Source: Rhodobacteraceae bacterium HTCC2150 (GTDB taxonomy: Bacteria; Pseudomonadota; Alphaproteobacteria; Rhodobacterales; Rhodobacteraceae). Taken from it: a stretch of 64,000 bases of DNA. Below, piece after piece: positions 63,970-64,000 of this stretch (within the stretch, counting starts at the first letter, position 1; each line of letters begins with the position of its first letter). The position numbers and the translations under genes are program-made. The notes beneath the pieces were generated by a model. That model was not told the DNA's origin. It did no database searches and saw nothing but the letters and a program-made list of their open reading frames with translations. The DNA lies in NCBI GenBank assembly GCA_000169395.1, contig AAXZ01000002.1, positions 868,001 through 932,000 on the forward strand, given 5' to 3'.

Positions 63970-64000
63970 GAGTGACCTTCGCTTTTTGAAGGTAATGTAT

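Overview
The window is chromosomal DNA of an alphaproteobacterium, most likely a Rhodobacterales (Roseobacter-clade) marine bacterium. The reasons are the gene content (GlnK-AmtB, PrtD/PrtE-type secretion, paired Hint-domain proteins, an SthA transhydrogenase, glutathione-dependent formaldehyde oxidation, a DUF6478-like protein), the very dense coding, and genes repeatedly joined by ATGA, GTGA or TGATG overlaps. No rRNA operon, CRISPR array or insertion sequence was seen.

Layout. 1-5750: the N-terminal part of a lytic transglycosylase (runs off the left edge), divergent dapA, a four-gene overlapping envelope-lipid operon (GT2, LAB_N membrane protein, ArnT-like GT39, PAP2 phosphatase) and smpB. 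5859-11068: a Gly-rich small protein, a sulfurtransferase, an aromatic/aspartate aminotransferase, a membrane NYN nuclease, and the glnK-amtB operon. 11164-20731: mrcA, mlaA-mlaC, a type I secretion ABC/MFP pair, then RidA, GDPD, a FemAB-like transferase and phhB in one overlapping series. 20728-22504: two divergent surface-carbohydrate-like genes. 22555-29470: a peroxiredoxin divergent from a ferredoxin reductase-rsmD pair, map, sfsA, and the overlapping cinA-GNAT-AhpD-like-OmpA operon. 29497-37427 (all minus strand): LysR, an EamA exporter, FadH, two Rhodobacterales-type unknowns, a lipoprotein and ilvD. 37651-39782: two tandem Hint-domain proteins. 39895-45490: a CPBP protease, accD-folC, zapE and an MFS transporter.

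45499-55702 has a detoxification theme. A seven-gene minus-strand operon (AEC transporter, fghA, sthA, a YaiI-like protein, HAD, ornithine cyclodeaminase-like, PhyH-like) diverges from a TetR regulator across a near-perfect 19-bp palindrome. It is followed by glutathione-dependent formaldehyde dehydrogenase and, divergently, ada plus an AlkC-like DNA glycosylase. 55802-61082 holds mprF behind a promoter with a perfect palindrome between its -35 and -10, a sulfotransferase-like unknown, and an iron-type ABC permease with no partner genes nearby.

The right end is a genomic-island boundary. A tRNA-Thr(UGU) gene is followed by a tandem 13-bp repeat, an intact tyrosine recombinase, the decayed C-terminal 53 codons of a second recombinase of the same family, about 300 bp of apparently non-coding DNA, and a DUF1868-like 2H phosphoesterase. 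The other end of the island is not in the window. All calls come from reading the sequence; no database search was run.
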